Below are positions 25,954-33,489 of a stretch of 64,000 bases of DNA, in pieces. The stretch's first letter is position 1; each line of letters opens with the position of its first letter. The notes under the pieces were generated by a model. It was not told where the DNA came from. It searched no databases and worked only from the letters and a program-made list of their open reading frames with translations. Origin of the DNA: Neisseriaceae bacterium HSC-16F19 (GTDB taxonomy: Bacteria; Pseudomonadota; Gammaproteobacteria; Burkholderiales; Neisseriaceae). Where the stretch lies: assembly GCF_024171525.1 (NCBI RefSeq), contig NZ_JALJZY010000012.1:7342-71341 (forward strand), given 5' to 3'. A program made the position numbers and the translations under genes.

Positions 25954-26272
25954 GGCCAGATTTATGCGATTAATCGTTTTTTTCGACCTGCCCGTTACCA
26001 CTGCCGCCAAGCGCAAAGCGGCCAACCAGTTTCGCAAATTTCTACAGAAAGACGGCTACCAGATGCTGCAATTGTCGGTGTATTCGCGCATCGTGCGCGG
26101 GCGCGATGCGTTGGAAAAACACCACAAAAGGCTGCTGCAACAGCTGCCCGAAGAGGGGCAGGTGCGCTATTTGGAGGTAACGGAAAAGCAATATGCGGGC
26201 ATGAGAATGCTCATCGGCGAGCCAAAACCGCGCGAAAAAAAGGTCAACGCCGACCAACTTTTGCTGTTTTAA
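25946..26272 (+). CDS. cas2: CRISPR adaptation protein Cas2, type II
   Basis: A 108-residue ferredoxin-like partner of Cas1. MRLIVFFDLPVTT is the classic Cas2 beta1 strand; D in FFDLP corresponds to the conserved aspartate. The start at 25946 overlaps the cas1 stop by eight bases (ATGAGTGA), implying translational coupling. An alternative ATG at 25964 would shorten it by six residues. Followed immediately by a perfect 17-bp hairpin and the array. Confidence 0.95.
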   Translation: MSEARFMRLIVFFDLPVTTAAKRKAANQFRKFLQKDGYQMLQLSVYSRIVRGRDALEKHHKRLLQQLPEEGQVRYLEVTEKQYAGMRMLIGEPKPREKKVNADQLLLF

Positions 26273-26294
26273 AGCGGGATTTTAGGCAGAAATA

Positions 26295-26331
26295 AAGCGG
26301 GGAACCCTTATTTTATAAGGGTTCCCCGCTT
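26295..26331. terminator. Perfect 17-bp hairpin between cas2 and the CRISPR array
   Basis: AAGCGGGGAACCCTTAT and its exact complement flank a TTT loop, ending four bases before the first repeat. On the minus strand it is followed by TTTATTTC, so it can stop array transcripts. On the plus strand it ends the cas transcript. A bidirectional terminator is the simplest reading. Confidence 0.75.
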
Positions 26332-26335
26332 GGGT

Positions 26336-26952
26336 ATTGTAGCACTACGAGATGAGAGAGGGAGCTACAACTTTTCACTGATATAGCCATCAGCAGCGGT
26401 GATTGTAGCACTACGAGATGAGAGAGGGAGCTACAACCATTTGCAAAACCCGGCCACGCGCTTTATGATTGTAGCACTACGAGATGAGAGAGGGAGCTAC
26501 AACGATAGAAGGGCTTGATGTATTCGTGCAGATATTGTAGCACTACGAGATGAGAGAGGGAGCTACAACAGCCAGACCAAGAAAAGACGGCATTGAAAAA
26601 TTGTAGCACTACGAGATGAGAGAGGGAGCTACAACAGGGCGTGATGGCTGCCGACAATCCGTCTGATTGTAGCACTACGAGATGAGAGAGGGAGCTACAA
26701 CATTAAGGTTTTGCAGTGTGCAGCCTGTTAGATTGTAGCACTACGAGATGAGAGAGGGAGCTACAACTTCTTTTGCCAATTTATAATAAATACCACCATT
26801 GTAGCACTACGAGATGAGAGAGGGAGCTACAACAACTTTGATGTATCTGGCACATACATCTCTATTGTAGCACTACGAGATGAGAGAGGGAGCTACAACG
26901 CTGAGTCCTCTACCTACAGCTGTGAGCGAATTGTAGCACTACGAGATGAGAG
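26336..26952 (-). CRISPR. Type II-C CRISPR array, nine spacers
   Basis: Nine complete 36-bp repeats start at 26336, 26402, 26468, 26534, 26600, 26666, 26732, 26798 and 26864. They are essentially identical, beginning ATTGTAGCACTACGAGATGA on the plus strand. A partial repeat at 26930-26952 loses identity after 23 bases. All nine spacers are 30 bp and distinct. In the crRNA sense (minus strand) the repeat begins GTTGTAGCTCCC and ends TGCTACAAT. That ending is an extended -10 element, so each repeat can initiate transcription of the following spacer, as shown for meningococcal II-C arrays. Spacer targets were not identified. Confidence 0.97.
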
Positions 26953-26992
26953 CACGAGTTATGGAAAAATGACTATTTAGATAACTACAAAA

Positions 26993-27015
26993 ACGCCCCG
27001 ACTGTGTCGGGGCGT
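26993..27015 (-). terminator. Terminator downstream of the cold-shock gene
   Basis: ACGCCCCGA-CTGTG-TCGGGGCGT, followed on the minus strand by TTTTTGTAG. It closes the csp transcript and separates it from the array. Confidence 0.75.
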
Positions 27016-27021
27016 TGTGCA

Positions 27022-27111
27022 TTATGCCGGCTCGGGGGCAGCCGGTGGCGGGCTTTTGCGGCGTTGCAACATATAGAAAATGCGGCTGCGCTGACGGGCG
27101 GTGCTCATCAT
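27022..27111 (-). CDS. Possible 29-residue basic peptide overlapping csp
   Basis: An ATG overlaps the csp stop (ATGA) and opens a 29-codon frame: MMSTARQRSRIFYMLQRRK, then a proline/alanine-rich tail ending EPA. It stops before the csp terminator. The coupling geometry and basic helix-like N-terminus are suggestive, but no homologue is recognised and the frame is short enough to be chance. Confidence 0.3.
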   Translation of the reverse strand: MMSTARQRSRIFYMLQRRKSPPPAAPEPA

Positions 27112-27320
27112 GCCGCTTTCACATTCAGCGCCTGCGGGCCTTTGGGGCCGCTGCCTTCGGTATAGCTGACGCGCTGGTTTTCCTGCAGGGTGCGGAAGCC
27201 GTCGGCTTCGATGGCGGAGAAGTGGACAAACAGGTCTTTACCGCCGTTTTCGGGGGCGATAAAGCCGAAGCCTTTGCTTTCGTTAAACCATTTGACCGAG
27301 CCGTATTGTTGGGTATTCAT
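27108..27320 (-). CDS. Cold-shock domain protein
   Basis: A 70-residue single-domain OB-fold RNA chaperone. RNP1 (KGFGFIAPE) and RNP2 (DLFVHFSAI) motifs are intact, preceded by GSVKWFNESKG. The start MNTQQYGSVK at 27320 is chosen over a long upstream extension that is not Csp-like; AAAAAGGAAATAC precedes the ATG. Upstream untranscribed or leader DNA of more than 180 bp would suit the long 5' leaders of cold-shock mRNAs. Confidence 0.94.
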   Translation of the reverse strand: MNTQQYGSVKWFNESKGFGFIAPENGGKDLFVHFSAIEADGFRTLQENQRVSYTEGSGPKGPQALNVKAA

Positions 27321-27788
27321 GTGTATTTCCTTTTTAAATAATGGGATGCAGCCGTCACAGCGGGAAATCCGGATAAACTGCACACACAGGCCATACCCAA
27401 GGGTATCGGCGTCACACAGCCAATCAAAAACTTCGTACTTATCAAGCAGCGGCCAGTATGGGTGTGCCGGGCAGAATAAGCAAGCAGTTTCGCTTTTATT
27501 ACACAAAGCGGCACTGAGTGAGCGTGTGTAAAGTGTGAAGAAGTGTTAATGATAACAGGGTGTCTGCGATAAGGCCGGATTGATGGTTTTGTTGATTAGT
27601 TACTGTTTTTAATATTAATAAAATAGAATCCGCTTTTTGCGCCGGTTTTAATTTGCTAAAAACTATCAATGTAAAATTTTTTCATTATTCTTGCTATGTT
27701 AATGCTGTGGCTGTTAGGGTGAAAACACATTGCCAAAGAGGGCAATGCTTTGACGAAGTACTTTACCCAACCCACAGGAGAAAAACAC
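27321..27788. other. Divergent intergenic region of csp and CsbD genes
   Basis: About 470 bp with no supported gene. The left part should hold the csp promoter and leader; the right part is AT-rich (27540-27700) and precedes the csbD-like gene. I see an inverted GCATTG/CAATGC-type element (about 27728-27745) near the csbD start but no clear regulator site. Confidence 0.5.
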
Positions 27789-27986
27789 ATGAACAAAGAC
27801 ATTCTGGAAGGTAAATGGAACCAGCTCAAAGGCCGTGCCAAGGAAAAATGGGGTCAGCTGACCGATGATGATTGGACTGCGGTTGAAGGACAGCGCGACC
27901 AATTGTTGGGCCGTATCCAAGAGCGCTACGGCTACACCAAAGAGCAGGCGCAAAAAGAGATTGAAGATTGGTTTAACGACAATTAA
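27789..27986 (+). CDS. CsbD-family stress protein
   Basis: A 65-residue hydrophilic CsbD-like protein, a family induced by general stress in many bacteria with unknown biochemistry. Signature: MNKDILEGKWNQLKGRAKEK, then KWGQLTDDD and a C-terminal GYTKEQAQKEIEDWF. CACAGGAGAAAAACAC precedes the ATG. The next gene, a DUF1328 membrane peptide, follows by 59 bp and is likely co-expressed. Confidence 0.92.
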   Translation: MNKDILEGKWNQLKGRAKEKWGQLTDDDWTAVEGQRDQLLGRIQERYGYTKEQAQKEIEDWFNDN

Positions 27987-28045
27987 ATCCGTGCCGTATC
28001 CGCATCATCGGCCATTATTCACAACAATAAAATAAGGAGAGGAAT

Positions 28046-28204
28046 ATGCTGCACTATTCGGTTATCTTTTTCATCATCGCCATTGTGGCCGGTGTCTTGG
28101 GCTTCGGCGGTATTGCCGGTACTGCGGCGGGTATTGCCAAGATTCTGTTTATCGGCTTTTTGATTTTGGCGGTGTTGTCGCTGCTGTTTGGCAAGAAGAA
28201 GTAG
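28046..28204 (+). CDS. DUF1328-family small membrane protein
   Basis: A 52-residue protein with two hydrophobic helices (SVIFFIIAIVAGVLGFGG and ILFIGFLILAVLSLLFG) and a terminal GKKK. It matches the DUF1328/YtjA family, often found beside CsbD or BON-domain stress genes. Strong site AAGGAGAGGAAT before the ATG. Function unknown. A 15-bp hairpin terminator follows. Confidence 0.9.
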   Translation: MLHYSVIFFIIAIVAGVLGFGGIAGTAAGIAKILFIGFLILAVLSLLFGKKK

Positions 28205-28232
28205 CGTGATATTATTTGAGGTGTATATATTC

Positions 28233-28268
28233 AGCGCCGACCGAATCGATTGTGATTCGGTCGGCGCT
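28233..28268. terminator. Terminator after the DUF1328 gene
   Basis: AGCGCCGACCGAATC and its complement around GATTGT, a 15-bp perfect stem, 29 bp after the stop codon. Confidence 0.7.
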
Positions 28269-28306
28269 TCACATACAATACGCCCTTTTATCCGAGAGCC
28301 TGCGCC

Positions 28307-30217
28307 ATGACCATTCTTTCCGTAGAAAACGCCTGTTTCGCCGTCGGCCATGTCCATTTATTGGACAAGGCCGCGTTTCAGTTGGCGGCGGGGGAAAAAG
28401 TGGGCTTGATCGGCCGCAACGGTGCGGGCAAGTCTTCGTTTTTGAAAATCTTGGCCGGGGTGCACGCGCTGGACGACGGCCATATCGTGCAGCAAAACGG
28501 CTTGAAAACCGTGTATGTGCCGCAGGAAAGTTTTTTTGACGAAGGCGCCGGCGTGTTCGACACCGTGTCCGAAGGTTTGGGCGCCTTGCGCGATGTACTG
28601 CGCCGCTACCACCATATCGGCCATGAGCTGGAAAAAAATCACGACGACGCGCTGATTCGCGAACTGAACGAATTGCAAAATCAGATCGAGGCGCAAGACG
28701 GCTGGCAGTTTGATGCCGCCATCCGCCAGACCTTGGGCGAATTGGGGCTGCCTGAAAACGAAATCATCGCCAATCTTTCCGGCGGCCAGAAAAAACGCGT
28801 TGCCCTGGCGCAGGCTTGGGTGCAAAAGCCGGACATCCTGCTCTTGGACGAGCCCACCAACCATTTGGACATCGAGGCCATCGAATGGCTGGAAAACCTG
28901 TTGCAGGGCTTTTCAGGCAGCCTGGTGGTGATTACCCACGACCGCCGATTTCTCGACCATATTGCCGGACGCATCGTCGAACTCGACCGCGGCGTGCTGC
29001 GCTCCTATCCCGGCAGTTTCTCCCAATACAGCGTGAAAAAAGCCGAAGAGCTGGCGGTGGAGGCCGAGCACAACCGCCTGTTCGACAAATTTCACGCCCA
29101 GGAAGAAGCGTGGATACGCAAAGGCATCGAAGCGCGGCGCACCCGCAACGAAGGCCGTGTGCGCCGCCTGGAAGCCTTGCGCCGCCAGCGGGCCGAGCGG
29201 CGCGAACGCCAGGGACAGGTCAATTTCAAACTCGATGCCGGCGAGAAAAGCGGCAAAATCATTGCCGAATTGGAAGACGCTTCTTTTGCCTATGGCGACA
29301 AAATCATCATGAACCGCTTCTCGGCGGTAATCCAGCGCGGCGACAAAATCGGCCTGATCGGCCCCAACGGCGTGGGCAAAACCACGTTTTTGAAACTAAT
29401 TTTAGGGCAGTTGCAGCCCACTTTCGGCCGCATCCGTTTGGGCAGCAAGCAGGAAGTGGCCTATTTCGACCAATTCCGCAGTGCGCTCAAAGAAAGCGAC
29501 ACCGTGTTTTACACCTTGGGTCAGGGCAATGATTATGTGGAAATCGGCGGCAAAAAACGCCATGTGATGGGTTATCTGGAAGACTTTTTATTCCACCCGG
29601 CACGCGCCCACAGCCCGGTGTCTTCGCTTTCCGGCGGCGAGCGCAACCGCCTGCTCTTGGCCAAGCTGTTTACCCAACCGGCCAATATTCTGGTGCTGGA
29701 CGAGCCCACCAATGATTTGGACATCGACACCCAGGAATTGCTGGAAGAATTGCTGCGCGATTACAGCGGCACCGTGTTTTTGGTCAGCCACGACCGTATG
29801 TTTCTTGATAATGTGATTACCCAGAGCATCGTGTTTCAAGGGCAGGGCTGCCTGAAAGAATATATCGGGGGCTATCAGGACTATATCGATGCCAAAACCC
29901 GCGAACAGAATTTGCAGACCGCCGCCGCGCCTAAGGCCGTGGCCGCGCCGGAAGCGGACAAAAGCCGTTCCAAAGCCAACCGCACGGTGAAATTGTCGTA
30001 CAAGGAGCAGCGCCAGCTGGAAGCCTTGCCGGACGAAATCGCCTTATTGGAAGCAGAACAAGACGCATTGGCGGCACAGCTGGCCAATCCGGACGTATTC
30101 AAAGACTACGAACAGGCTGCCGCTCTGCACAGCCGAGCCGAAGCCATCGAGGCTTTGTTATTGGAGAAGCTGGAATTGTGGGAGGCTTTGGAAGCCAAGC
30201 AAAACGGGGTGGTGTAG
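28307..30217 (+). CDS. uup: ABC-F family ATPase Uup
   Basis: A 636-residue soluble tandem ABC ATPase without membrane domains. Uup-type proteins act on ribosomes and branched DNA and limit transposon excision in E. coli. Walker A motifs are GRNGAGKSS and GPNGVGKTT; signature motifs are NLSGGQKKR and SLSGGERNR; Walker B motifs are DILLLDEPTN and ILVLDEPTN. The C-terminal region after residue 540 is a coiled coil rich in Glu/Leu/Ala, as in Uup, and favours Uup over EttA or YheS. Confidence 0.92.
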   Translation: MTILSVENACFAVGHVHLLDKAAFQLAAGEKVGLIGRNGAGKSSFLKILAGVHALDDGHIVQQNGLKTVYVPQESFFDEGAGVFDTVSEGLGALRDVLRRYHHIGHELEKNHDDALIRELNELQNQIEAQDGWQFDAAIRQTLGELGLPENEIIANLSGGQKKRVALAQAWVQKPDILLLDEPTNHLDIEAIEWLENLLQGFSGSLVVITHDRRFLDHIAGRIVELDRGVLRSYPGSFSQYSVKKAEELAVEAEHNRLFDKFHAQEEAWIRKGIEARRTRNEGRVRRLEALRRQRAERRERQGQVNFKLDAGEKSGKIIAELEDASFAYGDKIIMNRFSAVIQRGDKIGLIGPNGVGKTTFLKLILGQLQPTFGRIRLGSKQEVAYFDQFRSALKESDTVFYTLGQGNDYVEIGGKKRHVMGYLEDFLFHPARAHSPVSSLSGGERNRLLLAKLFTQPANILVLDEPTNDLDIDTQELLEELLRDYSGTVFLVSHDRMFLDNVITQSIVFQGQGCLKEYIGGYQDYIDAKTREQNLQTAAAPKAVAAPEADKSRSKANRTVKLSYKEQRQLEALPDEIALLEAEQDALAAQLANPDVFKDYEQAAALHSRAEAIEALLLEKLELWEALEAKQNGVV

Positions 30218-30372
30218 GTCGGGCATGAATGCCCGACGGGGTTGGCTTTCCGGTTTTTTTCGGGCATGGGAGCCCGACCTGCGGCGCAATGATTGCCAAG
30301 ATCCTGCGACTGCGCGCAGGATGACAAAGCACTGTCATTCTGCGCGCAGCGTAGCGGAGTCGCAGAATCTGT
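30214..30372. repeat. Hairpin repeats after uup
   Basis: A GTCGGGCATGAATGCCCGAC hairpin with a diverged partner (about 30216-30280) and a full ATCCTGCGACT / GTCATTCTGCG unit (about 30299-30371). A Correia-like element follows directly. Confidence 0.7.
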
Positions 30373-30373
30373 T

Positions 30374-30479
30374 TATAGTCATTTAAAATAAGAACGATAC
30401 GGCGTTGCTGCGCCTTGCCGTACTATCTGTACTGTCTGCGGCTTGCTGCCTTGTCTCGTTCTTATTTTATTCGACTATA
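30374..30479. mobile_element. Correia-like repeat (106 bp)
   Basis: Runs from TATAGTCATTTAAAATAAGA to TCTTATTTTATTCGACTATA, with core CGTACTATCTGTACTGTCTG. Nearly the reverse complement of the copy at 31298-31403. Confidence 0.85.
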
Positions 30480-30480
30480 A

Positions 30481-30548
30481 AGTGCGTAGGTCGGCTCTCC
30501 GAGCCGACGCACATCATCAAACCGTCGGCGCGGAGAGCCGACCTACCA
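30481..30548. repeat. GTCGGCTC/GAGCCGAC hairpin repeat
   Basis: GTAGGTCGGCTCTCCGAGCC and its complement CGCGGAGAGCCGACCTAC flank about 20 bp. Same family at 10303, 42690 and 2023. Confidence 0.7.
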
Positions 30549-30582
30549 TTTTCTGTTTTCAGGCAGCCTTTATCCATAACGT

Positions 30583-31095
30583 ATGATGTGGCCCAAAATC
30601 AAAAAACTCATGCAAAACATCGCCGTGTACGGCCTGATTTTCATCATGCTGTCGCTGGTATCGGACTATTGGCGCCGCCCCGCCTGGCCGCTGGACGGCG
30701 CCCATGTGCCGGTACATACCTTAAACGGCCAAACCGCCACTTTGGGCGAAATCAGCCGCCATCAAACCGCAGTGCTGTATTTTTGGGGCAGCTGGTGCGG
30801 TATCTGCCGCCATACTTCGCCCGCCGTATCGCGCCTGCATCAGGACGGCGTGCCGGTGGTCACCGTGGCGCTGCAATCGGGCACGGATGCGGATGTGGTC
30901 GCATTTTTACGCGAAAAAGAACTGGATTTTCCGGTACTCAACGACACCGACGGCCGCTGGTCGCAGCCTTGGCAGATTAAGGCCGTACCGGCGATTATGC
31001 TGGTGCGCGACGGCCAAGTAGTGCACAGCACCACCGGACTCACCAGTTACTGGGGTTTGAAACTGCGTTTGCTGTGGGCGGATTGGTGGCGCTGA
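30583..31095 (+). CDS. Membrane-anchored thioredoxin-like protein, ScsD/TlpA type
   Basis: A 170-residue protein with one N-terminal transmembrane anchor (VYGLIFIMLSLVSDY) and a periplasmic thioredoxin fold. The active site WCGIC is in YFWGSWCGICRHTSP and the cis-proline motif is AVPAIML. It resembles the ScsD/TlpA group that reduces periplasmic disulfides or is linked to copper tolerance. No partner ScsB/C gene is near; repeats isolate it on both sides. Confidence 0.85.
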   Translation: MMWPKIKKLMQNIAVYGLIFIMLSLVSDYWRRPAWPLDGAHVPVHTLNGQTATLGEISRHQTAVLYFWGSWCGICRHTSPAVSRLHQDGVPVVTVALQSGTDADVVAFLREKELDFPVLNDTDGRWSQPWQIKAVPAIMLVRDGQVVHSTTGLTSYWGLKLRLLWADWWR

Positions 31096-31114
31096 ACCAG
31101 TTTTCAGGCAGCCT

Positions 31115-31280
31115 CTGAGACCTTTGTAAAACCTCCAGCTGTGGATGCAGTTCAAGGCGTAGCAGCGCAGCGAGCGCAGATATATCATATAGATAGGCAA
31201 GCGAGCGAGCAGTACCCCTACGGGCATAAACTTCCAACGCTTCAAATGCGCCGCAGATGGGGGGGTTGCAGAGGTCTCAG
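31115..31280. mobile_element. 166-bp MITE-like element
   Basis: Left end CTGAGACCTTTGTAAAACC and right end GGTTGCAGAGGTCTCAG form imperfect terminal inverted repeats. They resemble the GAGACCTTTGCAAAA ends of neisserial IS5-group elements as I recall them. It has no transposase gene. A partial relative lies at 6656-6772. Confidence 0.6.
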
Positions 31281-31297
31281 CCTGCTGCCGATAAATT

Positions 31298-31403
31298 TAT
31301 AGTCGAATAAAATAAGAACGAGACAAGGCAGCAAGCCGCAGACAGTACAGATAGTACGGCAAGGCGCAGCAACGCCGTATCGTTCTTATTTTAAATGACT
31401 ATA
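31298..31403. mobile_element. Correia-like repeat (106 bp)
   Basis: TATAGTCGAATAAAATAAGA to TCTTATTTTAAATGACTATA, in opposite orientation to the copy at 30374-30479, so the ScsD-like gene lies between inverted copies about 0.8 kb apart. Confidence 0.85.
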
Positions 31404-31431
31404 TGTGAAAAACAGCCTTAATACCCGGGTA

Positions 31432-32577
31432 TTAAGGCTGTTTTGATTGTGGCCCCGCCGGTGGAGCTGCACCGGGGTATTCAACCCTTTCGCGTTCATG
31501 TATCGGATCGGCTGCATCGATTTTTTCCGCCGCTTCGGCATGATCGCCTTCGTGAATTTCCGGTTCGGGCTGGTGTTTTTCGACACGGGGACGGTACTGG
31601 AATTTGCCGTACACCGGAAAATGGTCGGAGCCGATATGGGGCAGTACCTGCAGGTCGCTGACCATAAAGTCGTTGCTGTGATAGATGTGGTCCAAAGGCC
31701 AGCGCAGGAACCACCATCCGGCATGAAAGGTATTGTAGAAACCGCGGCCTATGCGCGGATCCAGCAGGCCGCTGATACGTCGGAACAGGCGGGAGGTATG
31801 CGACCAGGCCACATCGTTCAGGTCGCCGAATACCAGGCAGCTGTAATCATGGGCGGCAATTTCGCGGCCGACCAGCAGCAATTCGCCGTCCCGTTCGGTG
31901 GCGGTATCGCTTTCAGTGGGGCTGGGCGGCATGGGGTGGAGGCAGAAAATATGTATCCAGTCACCGCCCGGCAAACAGACTTCGGCATGGATGGAGGGAA
32001 TGTCGTCACGCACCCGGTACAGTACTTGGGCATTGCGCAGAGGCAGACGGCTGTAGAGATGCATGCCGTAGAGGTTGTCCAACGGTACTTTGACCGTCCA
32101 GCCGTAATCTGTTTCCAGGTGTGCCAGTTGTGTTTCCCACCACGCGTCGGATTCCAGAGTCAGCACTATATCGGGGCGATATTGGTCGATTTGGCGGCAA
32201 AGCAGTTCGGTGCGGCGGTTGGGTGTCAGTACATTGGCAGCCAGAATACTGATTGTGCGGCCGTCGTCCGCGCCGCGGTATGACAAAACCTGCGGCTTGT
32301 ACAAGCGGGTATAAGGGCTGATTTGAACAAGCTGCCATACCAAAGCACCTGCCGCCGCCAGCATGGCACCGGACAGCAAAAAGCTGTCGCTGTGGCGAAA
32401 GAGCGCAGTACAGAGCAGGGCAGCCAAGCCGAGCAGGATAATCTGCTGGCGCGGGAAGTCGAAAATGCGCACGCTCCAATGGTCATGTCCGTAGAGCGGC
32501 AGCAGGGTGGCGGCTGCGGGTATCAGCAGCAGGGCGAATAACAGCCAGTCGGTTACAGGCATGGTAGGTATAAACAT
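31432..32577 (-). CDS. Endonuclease/exonuclease/phosphatase-family membrane protein
   Basis: A 381-residue protein with about three N-terminal transmembrane helices (residues 10-90) and an EEP (DNase I/synaptojanin-like) domain. The metal-site signatures are ILAANVL, TLESDAWWE, FCLHPMPPSP, VFGDLNDVAWS and the terminal GSDHFPVYG, so the catalytic N, E, D and H are present. The domain probably faces the periplasm. Substrate unknown. A proline-, glutamate- and histidine-rich tail of about 45 residues follows the domain. Confidence 0.85.
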   Translation of the reverse strand: MFIPTMPVTDWLLFALLLIPAAATLLPLYGHDHWSVRIFDFPRQQIILLGLAALLCTALFRHSDSFLLSGAMLAAAGALVWQLVQISPYTRLYKPQVLSYRGADDGRTISILAANVLTPNRRTELLCRQIDQYRPDIVLTLESDAWWETQLAHLETDYGWTVKVPLDNLYGMHLYSRLPLRNAQVLYRVRDDIPSIHAEVCLPGGDWIHIFCLHPMPPSPTESDTATERDGELLLVGREIAAHDYSCLVFGDLNDVAWSHTSRLFRRISGLLDPRIGRGFYNTFHAGWWFLRWPLDHIYHSNDFMVSDLQVLPHIGSDHFPVYGKFQYRPRVEKHQPEPEIHEGDHAEAAEKIDAADPIHERERVEYPGAAPPAGPQSKQP

Positions 32578-32726
32578 GTGTGGAGAAGCAGTTGAAAAGA
32601 TAGCACAGAGGAGGGGATGTCATAAAGGGTGAGGATGACATACCGTTTGCAGCAAATGCTGACACAGAAGCAATAAAATGAAAATATCAATCAACATAGA
32701 GTAAATATTGAATATTGCACTAATGA

Positions 32727-32740
32727 TTGATTTAAATCAA
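32727..32740 (+). promoter_or_regulatory. FNR box upstream of bacteriohemerythrin gene
   Basis: TTGATTTAAATCAA is a perfect match to the FNR consensus TTGAT-N4-ATCAA. TATGGT at 32763-32768 is at the spacing of a class II FNR-activated promoter, which would start near 32775. Oxygen-limited induction of the downstream gene is inferred. Confidence 0.7.
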
Positions 32741-32883
32741 AATAAGTAGATGTCATTAAGGGTATGGTGTACCCATATTGTAAAAAATATTGGCATATTG
32801 ATTGCTTGATTTATTGCGTACAAATGGTGCCCTGCCGCGCAGGTGTACTACAACCCACTTTATCGCGATTACGAGGTTATATT

Positions 32884-33330
32884 ATGAGCTTTTTGGTTTG
32901 GACTTCCGATTTGAACACCAATGTGGAAATGGTGGACGAACAACATAAAATTTTGGTTCAGTATATTAATGATTTACATGATATTCATGATGATACTGCC
33001 CATTCCGACGAGGAAAAACTCGCCATGACCGGCGAAGTGATCAAAAAACTGCTGGACTATACCGTGAAGCACTTCTCCGATGAAGAAGCGCTGATGACCA
33101 AGGCCGGCTACCGTCTGACCGACCGTCACAAAATGATCCACGACAAATTCATCGCCAGAATCGGTGAGATGTACGACCGCCACCAAAGCGGCATCAATAC
33201 CAACGAGGAATTGCTGGCCATGCTGGAAGGCTGGCTGTTTACCCACATCCGCACCCACGACCGCGGCTACCTGCCCACCGTGCTGCCCTACATCAAAGAA
33301 AATCCCTCTGCCGGCCGCTTTATCGATTAA
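32884..33330 (+). CDS. Bacteriohemerythrin
   Basis: A 148-residue oxygen-binding di-iron four-helix protein. Ligands fit the family pattern: H21 in VDEQHKIL, H63 and E67 in VKHFSDEE, H82 and H86 in RHKMIH, and later histidine and aspartate in THIRTHDRGYLP. Start at 32884 with an upstream GAGGTTATATT. Likely roles are oxygen sensing, storage or delivery. The FNR box upstream suggests expression under low oxygen. Confidence 0.93.
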   Translation: MSFLVWTSDLNTNVEMVDEQHKILVQYINDLHDIHDDTAHSDEEKLAMTGEVIKKLLDYTVKHFSDEEALMTKAGYRLTDRHKMIHDKFIARIGEMYDRHQSGINTNEELLAMLEGWLFTHIRTHDRGYLPTVLPYIKENPSAGRFID

Positions 33331-33354
33331 CCGGCCATCCGCCGCAGGCATACG

Positions 33355-33388
33355 CAGCCGCCATCCGTTTCGATGGCGGCTGTTTTTA
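33355..33388 (+). terminator. Terminator after bacteriohemerythrin
   Basis: CAGCCGCCATC-CGTTTC-GATGGCGGCTG followed by TTTTTAT, an 11-bp perfect stem. Confidence 0.8.
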
Positions 33389-33489
33389 TCATGGGGCAGG
33401 GCGCGGCTTTCGGCGCTTTTGAAAAATCAGTACAATACGCGCTTTTTCAGGCAGCCTGAAAACCACCTTAGCACCCAGAAACCAAATCC

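Noticed and set aside
26463..26675. Minus-strand frame with a repeated SLSHLVVLQ sequence
   Set aside because: The repetition comes from translating the CRISPR repeats; it is not a repeat protein.
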